A stretch of DNA of 64,000 nt, from the NCBI RefSeq assembly GCF_024734405.1, contig NZ_CP059556.1:2108001-2172000 (forward strand), in the 5' to 3' direction. The notes below the pieces were generated by a model that searched no databases, was not told where the DNA came from, and saw only the letters and a list, made by a program, of their open reading frames with translations. The DNA comes from Saccharopolyspora gregorii (GTDB lineage: Bacteria; Actinomycetota; Actinomycetes; Mycobacteriales; Pseudonocardiaceae). The position numbers and the translations under genes were made by a program. This document shows positions 28,241 through 37,334 of this stretch, one piece after another. Each line of letters begins with the position of its first letter. Position 1 is the stretch's first letter.

Positions 28241-30189
28241 TGCCGCGGTTCCGGTACGGCGCCTGGCACGGCGGTTCCGATCCGCTGGAGCCGCCGGTGG
28301 ACCTGCGTTCCGCGCTGGACCAGATCGGCCGGGACGTGATGGAGGGCGCGTCACCGCGCTCGGCGCTGGAGGAACTGCTGCGCACCGGGACCCGCGGCAC
28401 CGCGGGCCTCGACGAGCTGACCCGCCGGCTGTGGCAGCGCCGCAGCGAGTTGCAGCGCAGGCACAACCTGGACGGCACGGTGCAGGAGGTGCGCAGGCTG
28501 CTGGACCGCGCCCTGGAGCAGGAGCGCACCGCGCTGGCCGCCGAGGACGGCGAGGACGCCCGGTTCCGGGAGCTGCGGCTGGGCGCGCTGCCGCCGGACG
28601 CGGGCGGTTCGGTGCGGGAGCTCGCCGAGTACGACTGGCGCTCGTCCGACGCGCGCGAGACGTTCGAGGAGATCCGGCGGATGCTGGGCGGCGAACTCCT
28701 CGAACAGCGCTTCCGGGGCATGAAGCAGGCGCTGCAGGACACCTCGCCGGAGGACGTGGCGCGGGTCCGCGCGATGCTCGACGACCTCTCCGAGCTGCTG
28801 GCCGCGCACGCTCGCGGCGACGCCGACGTGCCGGAGCGGTTCGAGCGCTTCATGGCCGAGCACGGCGAGTTCTTCCCGGAGAACCCGCGCGACGTGGACG
28901 AACTGGTCGACGCGCTGGCGGCCCGGTCCGCGGCGGCGCAGCGGATGCTGAACTCGATGAGCGAGCAGCAGCGCGCCGAACTGGCCGAGCTGTCCCGGCA
29001 GGCGTTCGGCGACCCGCGCATCGGCGAGGCGCTGAACCGGATGGACCGGCAGCTGCGCTCGCTGCGCCCCGACGCGGACTGGTCCGGTCGCGGCCGGTTC
29101 CGCGGTGATCAGCCGATGGGGCTGGCGGAGGCCACCGAGGCGATGGCCGAGCTGGGCGAGCTGGAGCAGCTGGCCGAGCAGCTCGGCCAGTCCTACCCGG
29201 GCGCGAGCCTGCAGGACATCGACCTGGAGGCGCTGGAACGGCAGCTCGGCGAGCGGGCCGTGGTGGACGCGCGGCGGCTCGCCGACATCGAGCAGCAGCT
29301 GCGCGGGCAGGGCCTGCTGCAGCGCGGACCGGACGGGAACCTGCGGCTGAGCCCGCGCGCGATGCGCAGGCTCGGCGAGACGGCCCTGCGCTCGGTGGTC
29401 TCGCAGTTGCGCTCCCGCAAGGGCGACCGGGACACGGACCGGGCGGGCGCGGCGGGGGAGCTCACCGGCACCACCCGGCCGTGGGCGTACGGCGACACCG
29501 AACCGTGGGACGCGGTCCGCACCGTGCGCAACTCGGTGCTGCGGCGCGCGGCGGCGGGCCCGGCGGCGCCGCGGCTGCACCTGGACGACCTGGAGATCGC
29601 CGAGACCGAGCAGCGGTCCCGGGCGGCGGTGGCGCTGTGCGTGGACACCTCGTGGTCGATGGTGCAGGACGGCCGGTGGGTGCCGATGAAGCGCACCGCG
29701 CTGGCGCTGAACCACCTGGTCGCCACCCGCTTCCGCTCGGACGCGCTGCAACTGGTCACCTTCGGCCGCTACGCGTCCACTGTGGACGTGGGTGAGCTGG
29801 CGGCGCTGGAGGGCACCTGGGAGCAGGGCACCAACCTGCACCACGCGCTGCTGCTGGCGGGCAGGCACGTGCGGCGGCATCCGGACGCGCAGCCGGTGGT
29901 GCTGGTCGTGACCGACGGCGAACCGACCGCTCACCTGGAACCCGACGGCGAGGCGGTGTTCCAGTACCCGCCGACCCCGCGCACCCTCGGCGTCACGCTG
30001 TCCGAAGTGGACTCGCTGCACCGGTTGGGTGTGACGTTGAGCGTGTTCATGCTCGGCGACGACCCCCGGCTGGAGGCGTTCGTCGACGTCGTCGCCCGCC
30101 GCGGCGGTGGCCGCGTCGTCGCCCCCACCGCCGACGGGCTCGGCGCGGCGGTCGTCGGCGACTACCTCCGCACCAAGCGCCGGCGCTGA
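28240..30189 (+). CDS. VWA-domain protein partnered with the MoxR-type ATPase
   Basis: 649 residues. The first 440 are charged and probably largely helical, with many Glu/Arg/Leu-rich stretches. The C-terminal VWA domain carries a full metal-ion-dependent adhesion site: Asp469-x-Ser-x-Ser (DTSWS), the Thr in EQGTN and the Asp in VTDGEP. It is translationally coupled to the ATPase. The pair resembles the CoxE/BchD type modules, but no target enzyme lies beside it. Confidence 0.88.
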   Translation: MPRFRYGAWHGGSDPLEPPVDLRSALDQIGRDVMEGASPRSALEELLRTGTRGTAGLDELTRRLWQRRSELQRRHNLDGTVQEVRRLLDRALEQERTALAAEDGEDARFRELRLGALPPDAGGSVRELAEYDWRSSDARETFEEIRRMLGGELLEQRFRGMKQALQDTSPEDVARVRAMLDDLSELLAAHARGDADVPERFERFMAEHGEFFPENPRDVDELVDALAARSAAAQRMLNSMSEQQRAELAELSRQAFGDPRIGEALNRMDRQLRSLRPDADWSGRGRFRGDQPMGLAEATEAMAELGELEQLAEQLGQSYPGASLQDIDLEALERQLGERAVVDARRLADIEQQLRGQGLLQRGPDGNLRLSPRAMRRLGETALRSVVSQLRSRKGDRDTDRAGAAGELTGTTRPWAYGDTEPWDAVRTVRNSVLRRAAAGPAAPRLHLDDLEIAETEQRSRAAVALCVDTSWSMVQDGRWVPMKRTALALNHLVATRFRSDALQLVTFGRYASTVDVGELAALEGTWEQGTNLHHALLLAGRHVRRHPDAQPVVLVVTDGEPTAHLEPDGEAVFQYPPTPRTLGVTLSEVDSLHRLGVTLSVFMLGDDPRLEAFVDVVARRGGGRVVAPTADGLGAAVVGDYLRTKRRR

Positions 30190-30196
30190 CGGACCC

Positions 30197-30565
30197 TCAC
30201 AGGTACGGGCTGGTGAGCAGTTCGAGGTAGTGGCCCGATGGGTCCAGCAGGTAGACGCCGCGGCCCCCGTGGCCGGTGTTGATCTCGCCGGGCCGGGTCC
30301 GCTGCGGGTCCGCCCAGTGCTCCCGGTCGGCGATCCGCGCGCGGGCGCGGTCGAAGTGCGCGTCGTCCAGCAGGAACGCGTAGTGCTGCGGCGGGAAGTC
30401 CACCGGCGGGGCGGCGAACTGGAGCAGGACGCCGTCGGTGAGCCGGACGTTGACGAACGGGCCCCACGACGGGGCCTCGTCGGCCTCGAGCAGGTCCCGG
30501 TAGAACGCGGCCATCTCGGCCGGGTCCGTCGAAGCGATGATCGTGTGGTCGAAGCGCGCTGACAT
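30197..30565 (-). CDS. VOC (glyoxalase/bleomycin-resistance) family protein
   Basis: 122 residues with the beta-alpha-beta-beta-beta pattern of one VOC module: FDHTIIASTDPAEMAAFYRD at the start and GRGVYLLDPSGHYLELLTSP at the end, where the second Glu is a usual metal ligand. The activity is unknown. GGAGG lies just before ATG 30565, which excludes the longer frame from 30601. It converges on the VWA gene with only 7 bases between stops. Confidence 0.85.
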   Translation of the reverse strand: MSARFDHTIIASTDPAEMAAFYRDLLEADEAPSWGPFVNVRLTDGVLLQFAAPPVDFPPQHYAFLLDDAHFDRARARIADREHWADPQRTRPGEINTGHGGRGVYLLDPSGHYLELLTSPYL

Positions 30566-30856
30566 GGTCCTCCTCGGTCGGTGCGGGTGGGTCGAGTCCA
30601 CTCGCCCGCGAGGAGGTGCGCGGATCAGCCGACGACCAGGTGGCCGTCCCGGGAGCGGCCGGCATCGGCCTGACTGGTCATCACGCGGTGATCGTAGCGC
30701 TGGTCCGCCGCGCCCGTCCGCGGTTTCGGCCGGATCGGCGAAGCCGACCGGTCACGCGTCGAGGAGTTCTGGGCCGCGGCCACCGCGTCGGAGCGGGTGC
30801 CGACGAGCGGGGCCGGCCCGCCCACCCCGAAGGCCGCGGGCCGCTCTTCCTGCCGG

Positions 30857-32614
30857 TCAGCTCTGGTCGGCGCCGACGAGCTGGGCCTTCTCGTGGGCCT
30901 CTTCCTGGGCCATGGACTTGCGGGCGGCGTTGATCTGGCGACGGCCCCAGCTCTCCGACAGGCCGTAGCGCTTGGCCAGCTCGGCGGGCTTCACCGGCTG
31001 CTCGGCCGCCACGGACATGCGGTAGTCGGCGCGGGCCGCGGAACGCTTGTCCTGGTCGCTCATCGGCCGGTCCGGGACCGGCGGCAGGGTGAGCGTCTGC
31101 TCGGCGTCGCTGACGTCCGCGGGCTTCTTCGCGGCGCCGGAGGTGGTTCCGGCGGGCTTCTGCTTGGCGGTGGAGGGCTTGGCGGTGGTCTTCGCGGTCG
31201 TGCTCTCGGCGGTCGCGGCGTCCTCCGCGGCGACCTTCGGCAGTTCGAGCGTGACCGTGGGGGCCTCCGCGGGCTCGGGCCGCGCGTCCTCGGCGGTCGG
31301 CCGCTCGTCCGCCGCGGCGGGGGCCGTCACCTCGGCGCTGGAGCCGGTCGCGGCGGGCGCCCCGGAGCTCGTCGTCGCAGCGGTGCTGGAGCCGTCCGTG
31401 GCCTCGGGGGTGTGCGCGGAATCGCCGGTTTCCCCGGCGTCAGCGCCGGTTTTCCCAGCGTTGGCGCCGGAACCTCCAGCCTTGGCGTCGGATTTCCCAG
31501 CGGTGGCGCCGGATCGTCCAGCGGTGGCGCCGGACTCCCCTGCGGTGGTCCCGGCGTCCTCCGCGGTGGAACCGGCGGCTTCCTCGGCCGAGCCGGATTC
31601 CGCGGCAGCGGTCCGCGCGTCGGTGATCTCCGCGGCGGTAGCGGCATCCGCGGCGGCGGCTCGCGACCGCGCGGACCCGCTCGACGTGGCCCGGGGTGCG
31701 GTCGCGTCCCGCGGACCGCCCGTCCGCTCGTCGTCCGCGGTGGACGATCCGGCCGGGGCGGGTGCGGTGGCCGCCGCGCTCGCCCGGACGGCGGGGTCGG
31801 AATCGACGCGCGGCCGGGCCTCGGCGCGGGGTGCCGGTTCGGTGCGCTCGGTGCTCGGTTCGGTGCTCGGTTCGGTGCTCGGTTCGGTGCTCGGTTCGGC
31901 GGTCGTCGCGGCTTCGGGCCGCTCCGCGTCCGCCGGCTCGGTGACCGGTGGTGCCTGCTCGGATGCGGCGGCCGCCTTGAGCGCGTTCGCGCGGCGGGTT
32001 CCGGGCGGGGCCAGGGTGCCGAGCCCGGCGATCTCCTCGACCGGGATGTCGATGACCTGCTTGCGGAACGCCTCGCCCGTGCTGCGGCGGTCCACCATCC
32101 AGCGCAGCACCAGCAGGCCCGGCCGCAGCCGGAACCCGCGCATGCCGTGCTTGGCCTCGTAGTCGGCGCGCAGCTCCAGCAGCACCACGTCGAACACCGC
32201 GACCGCCGCGATCGGCAATCCGGCGGCGACGATCTGCGCCTCCTGGCTCGGCTGGTGGATCCAGTTGATCCACGAACTGACGCCGGTGAACGCCCACATC
32301 AGGATGCGCCCGCGCACCGCGGAACGGCCGTTGATGGAGGAGCGGTAGGTCATCAGGGTGCAGGCGAACGCGGCGCCGTCGAACGTGGCGGGCACCAGCC
32401 ACGCCGACCAGTAGGTGAACCCGGCCATCGACTGCATGCCGTACTCGTGGAGGCCGACGAAGCTCGCGCCCCAGCCCATCACGGCGGCCATCGCCACGAA
32501 GATCAGCGCGGCGATGGACAGCGAGCGGCTTCCGCGGTCGCCCGGCGCGCTGGGAAGCGACTCCGCACTCGGATCCGGGCTGCCGGTCGGGCGGCTCTTG
32601 GCGGCGTCATGCAC
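30857..32614 (-). CDS. DUF2637 membrane protein with a long low-complexity linker and C-terminal HTH
   Basis: 585 residues. The N-terminal DUF2637 part (about 30-180) has four hydrophobic helices, for example SLSIAALIFVAMAAVMGWGA and AGLPIAAVAVFDVVLLELRA. A linker of about 330 residues follows, rich in Ala, Thr, Glu and Ser and built of short repeats. The C-terminus (PAELAKRYGLSESWGRRQIN) looks like a helix-turn-helix. DUF2637 proteins are frequent on actinobacterial mobile elements but also chromosomal; no transfer genes are here. GTG 32614 has GGAGG 7 bases upstream. Confidence 0.8.
   Translation of the reverse strand: MHDAAKSRPTGSPDPSAESLPSAPGDRGSRSLSIAALIFVAMAAVMGWGASFVGLHEYGMQSMAGFTYWSAWLVPATFDGAAFACTLMTYRSSINGRSAVRGRILMWAFTGVSSWINWIHQPSQEAQIVAAGLPIAAVAVFDVVLLELRADYEAKHGMRGFRLRPGLLVLRWMVDRRSTGEAFRKQVIDIPVEEIAGLGTLAPPGTRRANALKAAAASEQAPPVTEPADAERPEAATTAEPSTEPSTEPSTEPSTERTEPAPRAEARPRVDSDPAVRASAAATAPAPAGSSTADDERTGGPRDATAPRATSSGSARSRAAAADAATAAEITDARTAAAESGSAEEAAGSTAEDAGTTAGESGATAGRSGATAGKSDAKAGGSGANAGKTGADAGETGDSAHTPEATDGSSTAATTSSGAPAATGSSAEVTAPAAADERPTAEDARPEPAEAPTVTLELPKVAAEDAATAESTTAKTTAKPSTAKQKPAGTTSGAAKKPADVSDAEQTLTLPPVPDRPMSDQDKRSAARADYRMSVAAEQPVKPAELAKRYGLSESWGRRQINAARKSMAQEEAHEKAQLVGADQS
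31430..31565. repeat. degenerate 21-base tandem repeat in the DUF2637 gene
   Basis: About six 21-base units of the form ATTTCCCAGCGGTGGCGCCGG encode a seven-residue repeat (AGxSGAx) on the minus strand. Units differ at a few bases. Boundaries are approximate. Confidence 0.65.
31850..31897. repeat. perfect 12-base tandem repeat, four units
   Basis: GGTGCTCGGTTC repeated four times without change inside the DUF2637 coding region. It encodes EPST on the minus strand, so unit gain or loss keeps the frame. Confidence 0.9.
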
Positions 32615-32879
32615 GGGGTGTCCTCCAGATTCGCGTGACAGCACGCTCGGCAGTGCCGGATAGTAACTAACCCATCACCTGGACGGATGACCGGATGGCG
32701 TTCTTGTGCTAGGGGGTGGCCCGATTTGCTTGCTACGAGTGATTCGTCGGGCCGTGTTCCCGCGTGCCGCGGTGGACGCCCGCGCCGATCGGCGTGCGCC
32801 GCGGCCCCGGCCCGCCCCGGTCGACCCGCCCTAGTTCTCACGATGTGTAACGGGGCGGCGTGCGGTCGGCCGGGACGTT

Positions 32880-32885
32880 TAAGGT
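32880..32885 (+). promoter_or_regulatory. -10 box (TAAGGT), leaderless layout for mshC
   Basis: TAAGGT ends 7 bases before ATG 32893 with no Shine-Dalgarno between. Confidence 0.5.
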
Positions 32886-32892
32886 CGGATGC

Positions 32893-34128
32893 ATGCAACC
32901 CTGGTCGTCGGTCCCCGTGCCCCAGGTGCCGGGCACACCCCGCCCCCTCCGGCTCTTCGACACCGCCACCGGCGAGGTCCGGCCCACCCAGCCCGGCCCC
33001 GTCGCGCGGATGTACGTCTGCGGCATCACCCCGTACGACGCCACCCACCTCGGTCACGCCGCCACCTACCTGGCGTTCGACCTGGTCCACCGCGTGTGGC
33101 TGGACAACGGCCACGAAGTGCACTACGTGCAGAACGTCACCGACATCGACGATCCGCTGCTGGAGCGGGCCGACCGCGACGGTGAGGACTGGGTCGTGCT
33201 CGGCATGCGCGAAACGGCGCTGTTCCGGGAGGACATGGCCGCGCTGCGGGTGCTGCCGCCGCAGGACTTCATCGGCGCGGTCGAGGCCATGCCGGAGATC
33301 GTGGAAGCGGTCGGCAAGCTGCTGTCCTCCGGCGCCGCCTACCGGGTCGACGACGAGTACCCGGACGTCTACTACCGGCACGACGCGACCGGCCGGTTCG
33401 GCTACGAGTCGAACTACGGCCCGGAGGACATGCTCACGTTCTTCGCCGAGCGCGGCGGCGACCCGGACCGCGCAGGCAAGGAACACCCGCTGGACGCGCT
33501 GCTGTGGCGGGCCGCCCGGCCCGGCGAGCCGTCCTGGGAATCCGAGCTCGGGCCCGGCAGGCCCGGCTGGCACCTGGAGTGCTCGGTGATCGCGCTGAAC
33601 CGGCTGCGGATGACCTTCGACGTGCAGGGCGGCGGCTCCGACCTCGCCTTCCCGCACCACGAGTACAGCGCCGCGCACGCCGAGGCGCTGACCGGCGAAT
33701 CCCCGTTCGCGCGGCACTACTGCCACGCGGGCATGGTCGGCCTCGACGGCGAGAAGATGTCCAAGTCGAAGGGCAACCTGGTGTTCGTCTCGCGGCTGCG
33801 CGGCGACCGGGTGGACCCGATGGCGGTGCGGCTGGCGCTGCTGGACGCGCACTACCGCACGGACCGCTCCTGGACGGCGGACGCGCTCACCGCGGGCACC
33901 GCCCGGCTGGCGCGCTGGCGGGAGGCGGCGGCGCTGACCGCGGCACCGGCCGCCGCCACGGCGATCGCCGGGCTGCGGGACCGGCTCGCCGACGACCTGG
34001 ACACGGAGGGCGCGCTGCGCGCGGTCGACGCGTGGGCCGACGAAGCGCTCGCGGGCGGCGGCACCGACGCGGCCGCGCCCGGTGAGGTCCGCGCCGCGGT
34101 CGACGCGCTCCTCGGCGTGCAGCTCTGA
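32893..34128 (+). CDS. mshC: mycothiol ligase MshC (cysteine:glucosaminyl inositol ligase)
   Basis: 411 residues related to cysteinyl-tRNA synthetase. MshC joins cysteine to GlcN-Ins in mycothiol synthesis. The HIGH-like motif is HLGH (52-55), KMSKS is at 288-292, and zinc ligands include Cys43 ([11 protein letters not shown]), the Cys of HLECSVIA and the His of PHHEYS. The lack of a tRNA anticodon-binding tail and the adjacency to PAC2 and HAD genes argue for MshC over CysS. ATG 32893 follows a TAAGGT box by 7 bases. A strong terminator follows. Confidence 0.93.
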   Translation: MQPWSSVPVPQVPGTPRPLRLFDTATGEVRPTQPGPVARMYVCGITPYDATHLGHAATYLAFDLVHRVWLDNGHEVHYVQNVTDIDDPLLERADRDGEDWVVLGMRETALFREDMAALRVLPPQDFIGAVEAMPEIVEAVGKLLSSGAAYRVDDEYPDVYYRHDATGRFGYESNYGPEDMLTFFAERGGDPDRAGKEHPLDALLWRAARPGEPSWESELGPGRPGWHLECSVIALNRLRMTFDVQGGGSDLAFPHHEYSAAHAEALTGESPFARHYCHAGMVGLDGEKMSKSKGNLVFVSRLRGDRVDPMAVRLALLDAHYRTDRSWTADALTAGTARLARWREAAALTAAPAAATAIAGLRDRLADDLDTEGALRAVDAWADEALAGGGTDAAAPGEVRAAVDALLGVQL

Positions 34129-34147
34129 CCGGCTGATCCGAACAGCG

Positions 34148-34180
34148 GAACGCCCTCCGAGCCGGGCTCGGAGGGCGTTC
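34148..34180 (+). terminator. perfect 15-bp hairpin terminator between mshC and the PAC2 gene
   Basis: Arms GAACGCCCTCCGAGC (34148-34162) and GCTCGGAGGGCGTTC (34166-34180) with loop CGG. It lies in the 73-base gap between convergent genes and can act on both strands. Confidence 0.85.
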
Positions 34181-34201
34181 TCGTGCGATCGGGGCGCGGC
34201 A

Positions 34202-35146
34202 TCAGCCGGGACCGGGGCCCAGCGGCCCCTTGCCGCCCGGCCCGCGCCTGCGCAGGTAGCGCTCGAACTCGGCGGCGATCGCGTCGCCGCTGGTCTCGGT
34301 GAGCTTCACCTCGGCGTCGCCGCGTTCCTCCAGGGCGCGCACGTAGTTGCGGACGTCCTCGTCCTCCTCGGCCATCTCGCTGACCGTGGTCTCCCATTCC
34401 TCGGCCTGGTCCGGGAGGTTCCCCAGCGGGACCTCCAGGTCCAGCGCGTCCTCCACGCGGTGCAGCAGCGCCAGCGTCGCCTTCGGCGACGGCGGTTGCG
34501 ACACGTAGTGCGGGACCGCCGCCCAGAACGAGATCGCCGGGATGCCCGACTGCACGCACGAGTCCTGGAAGATCCCCACGATGCCCGTCGGGCCCTCGTA
34601 GGTGGAGCGTTCCAACCCGTAGCGGGTCGCCGAATCCGCGTCGTAGGCCGTGCCGGTCACCGGCACCGGGCGGGTGTGCGGCGCGTCGGCCAGCAGCGCG
34701 CCCAGCGACACCACGGTGCGCACCCCCGCGTTGTCGAGGTGCTCCAGCAGTTCCGCGCAGAACGCGTTCCAACGCATGTTGGGCTCTATCCCGTGCACGA
34801 GCACCACGTCGTGCTCGGCGCCCGGCGGCCGGCACACCGACAGCCGCGTCGTCGGCCAGCTCACCTTCCGGGTCACGCCGTCCACCAGCTTCACCGTGGG
34901 GCGCGAGACCTGGAAGTCGTAGTACGGATCCGGGTCGATCTCGGCCAGCGGGGAGGCGTCCCAGGTGAGTTCGAGGTGCTCGATCGCGGAGCTTGCGGCA
35001 TCGCCCGCATCGTTCCAACCCTCGAACCCGATCACGGCGATCGGGGCGGTCGGCCCAGCGGGTTTGCCTTCGGTCGATGTGCCTTCGGTCGAATTCCCCT
35101 CGGTCCGGTCCACCTGGTCTGCGGAGCGTGGTTCGCGATCGTTCAC
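34202..35146 (-). CDS. PAC2 family protein
   Basis: 314 residues. PAC2 core: APIAVIGFEGWNDAGDAASS at about 35-54, and VVLVHGIEPNMRW. Named after the eukaryotic proteasome assembly chaperone; in actinobacteria PAC2 genes neighbour mshC, and their role is not established. The N-terminus has a short repeat STEG-TSTEG and the C-terminus a Gly/Pro-rich tail (GPGGKGPLGPGPG). GTG 35146 lies 6 bases after a TAGGCT box. Confidence 0.86.
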   Translation of the reverse strand: MNDREPRSADQVDRTEGNSTEGTSTEGKPAGPTAPIAVIGFEGWNDAGDAASSAIEHLELTWDASPLAEIDPDPYYDFQVSRPTVKLVDGVTRKVSWPTTRLSVCRPPGAEHDVVLVHGIEPNMRWNAFCAELLEHLDNAGVRTVVSLGALLADAPHTRPVPVTGTAYDADSATRYGLERSTYEGPTGIVGIFQDSCVQSGIPAISFWAAVPHYVSQPPSPKATLALLHRVEDALDLEVPLGNLPDQAEEWETTVSEMAEEDEDVRNYVRALEERGDAEVKLTETSGDAIAAEFERYLRRRGPGGKGPLGPGPG

Positions 35147-35152
35147 CGCGTC

Positions 35153-35158
35153 AGCCTA
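35153..35158 (-). promoter_or_regulatory. -10 box (TAGGCT), leaderless layout for the PAC2 gene
   Basis: On the minus strand TAGGCT ends 6 bases before GTG 35146. Confidence 0.5.
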
Positions 35159-35303
35159 CGACCTATCGCCGACGTGAGCGCCCGACATCCCGGAGACGAT
35201 CCGAACCGGCGGGGAGGGATCGGCCACGTTCGCTGGGAGCGGCCCCCGCCGCCCTGCTGTACTGGCGGCGTGGCACTGATGAGCTTGTTGAGATCAGGGC
35301 GCG

Positions 35304-35984
35304 ATGGCTGACGCCCGCCCCGCCGCCGTCCTGTTCGACATGGACGGCACCTTGGTCGATTCCGAGAAGCTGTGGTCGATCTCGCTGAGCGATTACGCCG
35401 TGCACCGCGGCGGCGAGCTCGGCGTCGCCACCCGCGAAGCGATGGTGGGCTCGAACATGTCCACCAGCATGCGGATGCTGCTGGCCGATCTGGGCCTGCC
35501 CGCCGATCCGGCGAACGTCGCGGACGCCGCCGAATGGGTGGAGAAGCGCAGCGCCGAGCTGTTCCGCCAGGGGCTGCCGTGGCGGCCCGGAGCCCGGGAG
35601 GCCCTGGCGCAGGTGCGCGCGCTGGGCGTCCCGTGCGCGCTGGTCACCTCCACGATCCGGTCGCTGGCGGAGATCGCGCTGGACACCCTGGGCCGGGACT
35701 CCTTCGACGTCACCGTCTGCGGCGACGAGGTCGACGGCCGCAACAAGCCCGACCCGGAGCCGTACCTGCGGGCGGCCCGGCTGCTGGACGTGGACCCGCG
35801 GCGCTGCGTGGCGGTGGAGGACTCGCCGACCGGGGTGTCGGCGGCCGTGGCCGCCGGGTGCACCGTGGTCGCCGTGCCCTGCGAGGTGCCGCTGGAGCCG
35901 GGTGAGCGGCGGGTGCTGCTGAGTTCGCTGGAGTCCTTCGACGTGCCCGCGCTGAGCGCGCTGCTGCCGGGCGCGGTCGCGTGA
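35304..35984 (+). CDS. HAD-superfamily hydrolase (phosphatase/phosphomutase type)
   Basis: 226 residues. Motif I is [11 protein letters not shown] with nucleophile Asp12 and acid Asp14; motif II is LVTSTIRS; the motif III lysine is in [10 protein letters not shown]; motif IV is [11 protein letters not shown]. This is the beta-phosphoglucomutase-like subgroup. Substrate unknown. Followed after 55 bases by hisE on the same strand. Confidence 0.88.
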   Translation: MADARPAAVLFDMDGTLVDSEKLWSISLSDYAVHRGGELGVATREAMVGSNMSTSMRMLLADLGLPADPANVADAAEWVEKRSAELFRQGLPWRPGAREALAQVRALGVPCALVTSTIRSLAEIALDTLGRDSFDVTVCGDEVDGRNKPDPEPYLRAARLLDVDPRRCVAVEDSPTGVSAAVAAGCTVVAVPCEVPLEPGERRVLLSSLESFDVPALSALLPGAVA

Positions 35985-36039
35985 GCGGCGGCGGGACCGC
36001 TGTCGGGGCCCGCCGCGCCGGATGCGAGGATCGAACGTC

Positions 36040-36303
36040 GTGAAGACCTTCGACGAGCTGTTCAGCGAGCTCCAAGAACGCGCCCGCACCCGGCCGGAGG
36101 GGTCGGCGACCGTCGCCGCGCTCGACGCCGGGGTGCACGCGCAGGGCAAGAAGGTCATCGAGGAGGCGGGCGAGGTGTGGCTCGCCGCCGAGCACGAGTC
36201 CGACGAGGCGCTGGCCGAGGAGATCTCGCAGCTGCTCTACCGGCTCCAAGTGATCATGCTCGCCCGCGGGCTGTCGCCCGAGGACGTCTACCGGTACCTC
36301 TGA
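36040..36303 (+). CDS. hisE: phosphoribosyl-ATP diphosphatase HisE
   Basis: 87 residues; second step of histidine biosynthesis, hydrolysing phosphoribosyl-ATP to phosphoribosyl-AMP. The sequence [20 protein letters not shown] with its metal-binding glutamates and [12 protein letters not shown] are diagnostic. GTG 36040 gives the usual start KTFDELF; an ATG at 36022 would add six residues. hisG, which normally follows hisE in actinobacteria, is absent here. Confidence 0.93.
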   Translation: MKTFDELFSELQERARTRPEGSATVAALDAGVHAQGKKVIEEAGEVWLAAEHESDEALAEEISQLLYRLQVIMLARGLSPEDVYRYL

Positions 36304-36414
36304 CAGCGGAACGCCCCGGGCGAATCATCCTGTTTGTCCTCTTTGCACTGTTCCGCGCCGCCGCTCCGATGGAGGAATTCGCCTCGGCGCGACCTCGATC
36401 GTCGATCACTCGGT

Positions 36415-36420
36415 CATAAT
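36415..36420 (+). promoter_or_regulatory. -10 box (CATAAT) before the two-module VOC gene
   Basis: CATAAT lies 39 bases upstream of ATG 36460 in an AT-rich patch. No clear -35. Confidence 0.4.
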
Positions 36421-36459
36421 GGGTAGTGATCTTGAAGCGATGAGGTGGGGGTGAGGAAC

Positions 36460-37308
36460 ATGGCCGTAGTGCAGCCCGGGGAGGCAGCGCCCCAGTGGGA
36501 GATCGTGGCCGGGATGCCGTGCTGGATCGAACTGGTCACCACCGACGTGGAGCAGGCCCGCGAGTTCTACGCCGAACTGTTCGGCTGGCGGTACGAGACG
36601 CACCAGGACGACGAGGCCGGGGAGCACGTCGTCGCCTACCGCGACGGGTTCCCCGTCGCCAGCATCCGCCGCTCCGCCGGGGAGCACTCCGAATGGCGGC
36701 TGTTCCTCGCGGCGCAGGACGTCGACACCACCGCCGAGCAAGCGCTCGGCGAAGGCGCCCGGATCGTCGTGCCGCCCGCCGACGTGCCCGGCATCGGCCG
36801 CAAGACCGTGCTCGTGGGGCCCTCCGACGCCGAATTCGGGCTGCTGTCCCCCGACGACTCCTGGCAGTTCGACGTCGGCCTGCCCGGCACCCTCATGTGG
36901 GCCGAACTCGTCACCATCAAGGCCGCCGCCGCCGACGGCTTCTTCCAGCGGCTCTTCGGCTACGAAGCCGAGCAGTTCGGCGCCGAGAACCGCTCCAACT
37001 ACGCCGTCTGGTACCTCGCCGGGGAATCGGTGCTCGCCCGGGTCAGCATGATCCGCGACTACATCACCCCCGACACCCGGCCGCACTGGCTGCTCTACCT
37101 CGGAGCCGACGCCGACGAGGGCATCGACGGGCTCGTGCACCGGGCCATCGGGCTCGGCGGGCGGGTCCGCGTCGACCCCTACGGCTCCAGCATCGGCCGC
37201 GTCGCCGTGCTGCGGGACCCCACCGGGGCGCGGTTCGCGGTCGTGGACGACAGCCAGGCCACCGACTGGTTCGACAGCGCGGCCAACTTCGATCCTTACG
37301 ATGATTGA
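36460..37308 (+). CDS. two-module VOC family protein
   Basis: 282 residues containing two VOC modules: CWIELVTTDVEQAREFYAEL and LMWAELVTIKAAAADGFFQR start each half. It resembles Streptomyces and mycobacterial glyoxalase-like proteins sometimes annotated as hydroxylases; no activity can be named. ATG 36460 is preferred; in-frame GTGs at 36445 and 36451 are alternatives. Copy 4 of the repeated element follows 27 bases after the stop. Confidence 0.84.
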   Translation: MAVVQPGEAAPQWEIVAGMPCWIELVTTDVEQAREFYAELFGWRYETHQDDEAGEHVVAYRDGFPVASIRRSAGEHSEWRLFLAAQDVDTTAEQALGEGARIVVPPADVPGIGRKTVLVGPSDAEFGLLSPDDSWQFDVGLPGTLMWAELVTIKAAAADGFFQRLFGYEAEQFGAENRSNYAVWYLAGESVLARVSMIRDYITPDTRPHWLLYLGADADEGIDGLVHRAIGLGGRVRVDPYGSSIGRVAVLRDPTGARFAVVDDSQATDWFDSAANFDPYDD

Positions 37309-37334
37309 CGGGTCTTCGGCCTGCGTCGGGGGCG

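Noticed and set aside
30616-30933. Short plus-strand frame between the VOC and DUF2637 genes
   Set aside because: Ends inside the DUF2637 gene in antisense and has no support. The gap contains only a small hairpin near 30733-30748.
32893-34128. Cysteinyl-tRNA synthetase instead of MshC
   Set aside because: Length and the missing anticodon-binding domain, plus the PAC2 neighbour, fit MshC better.
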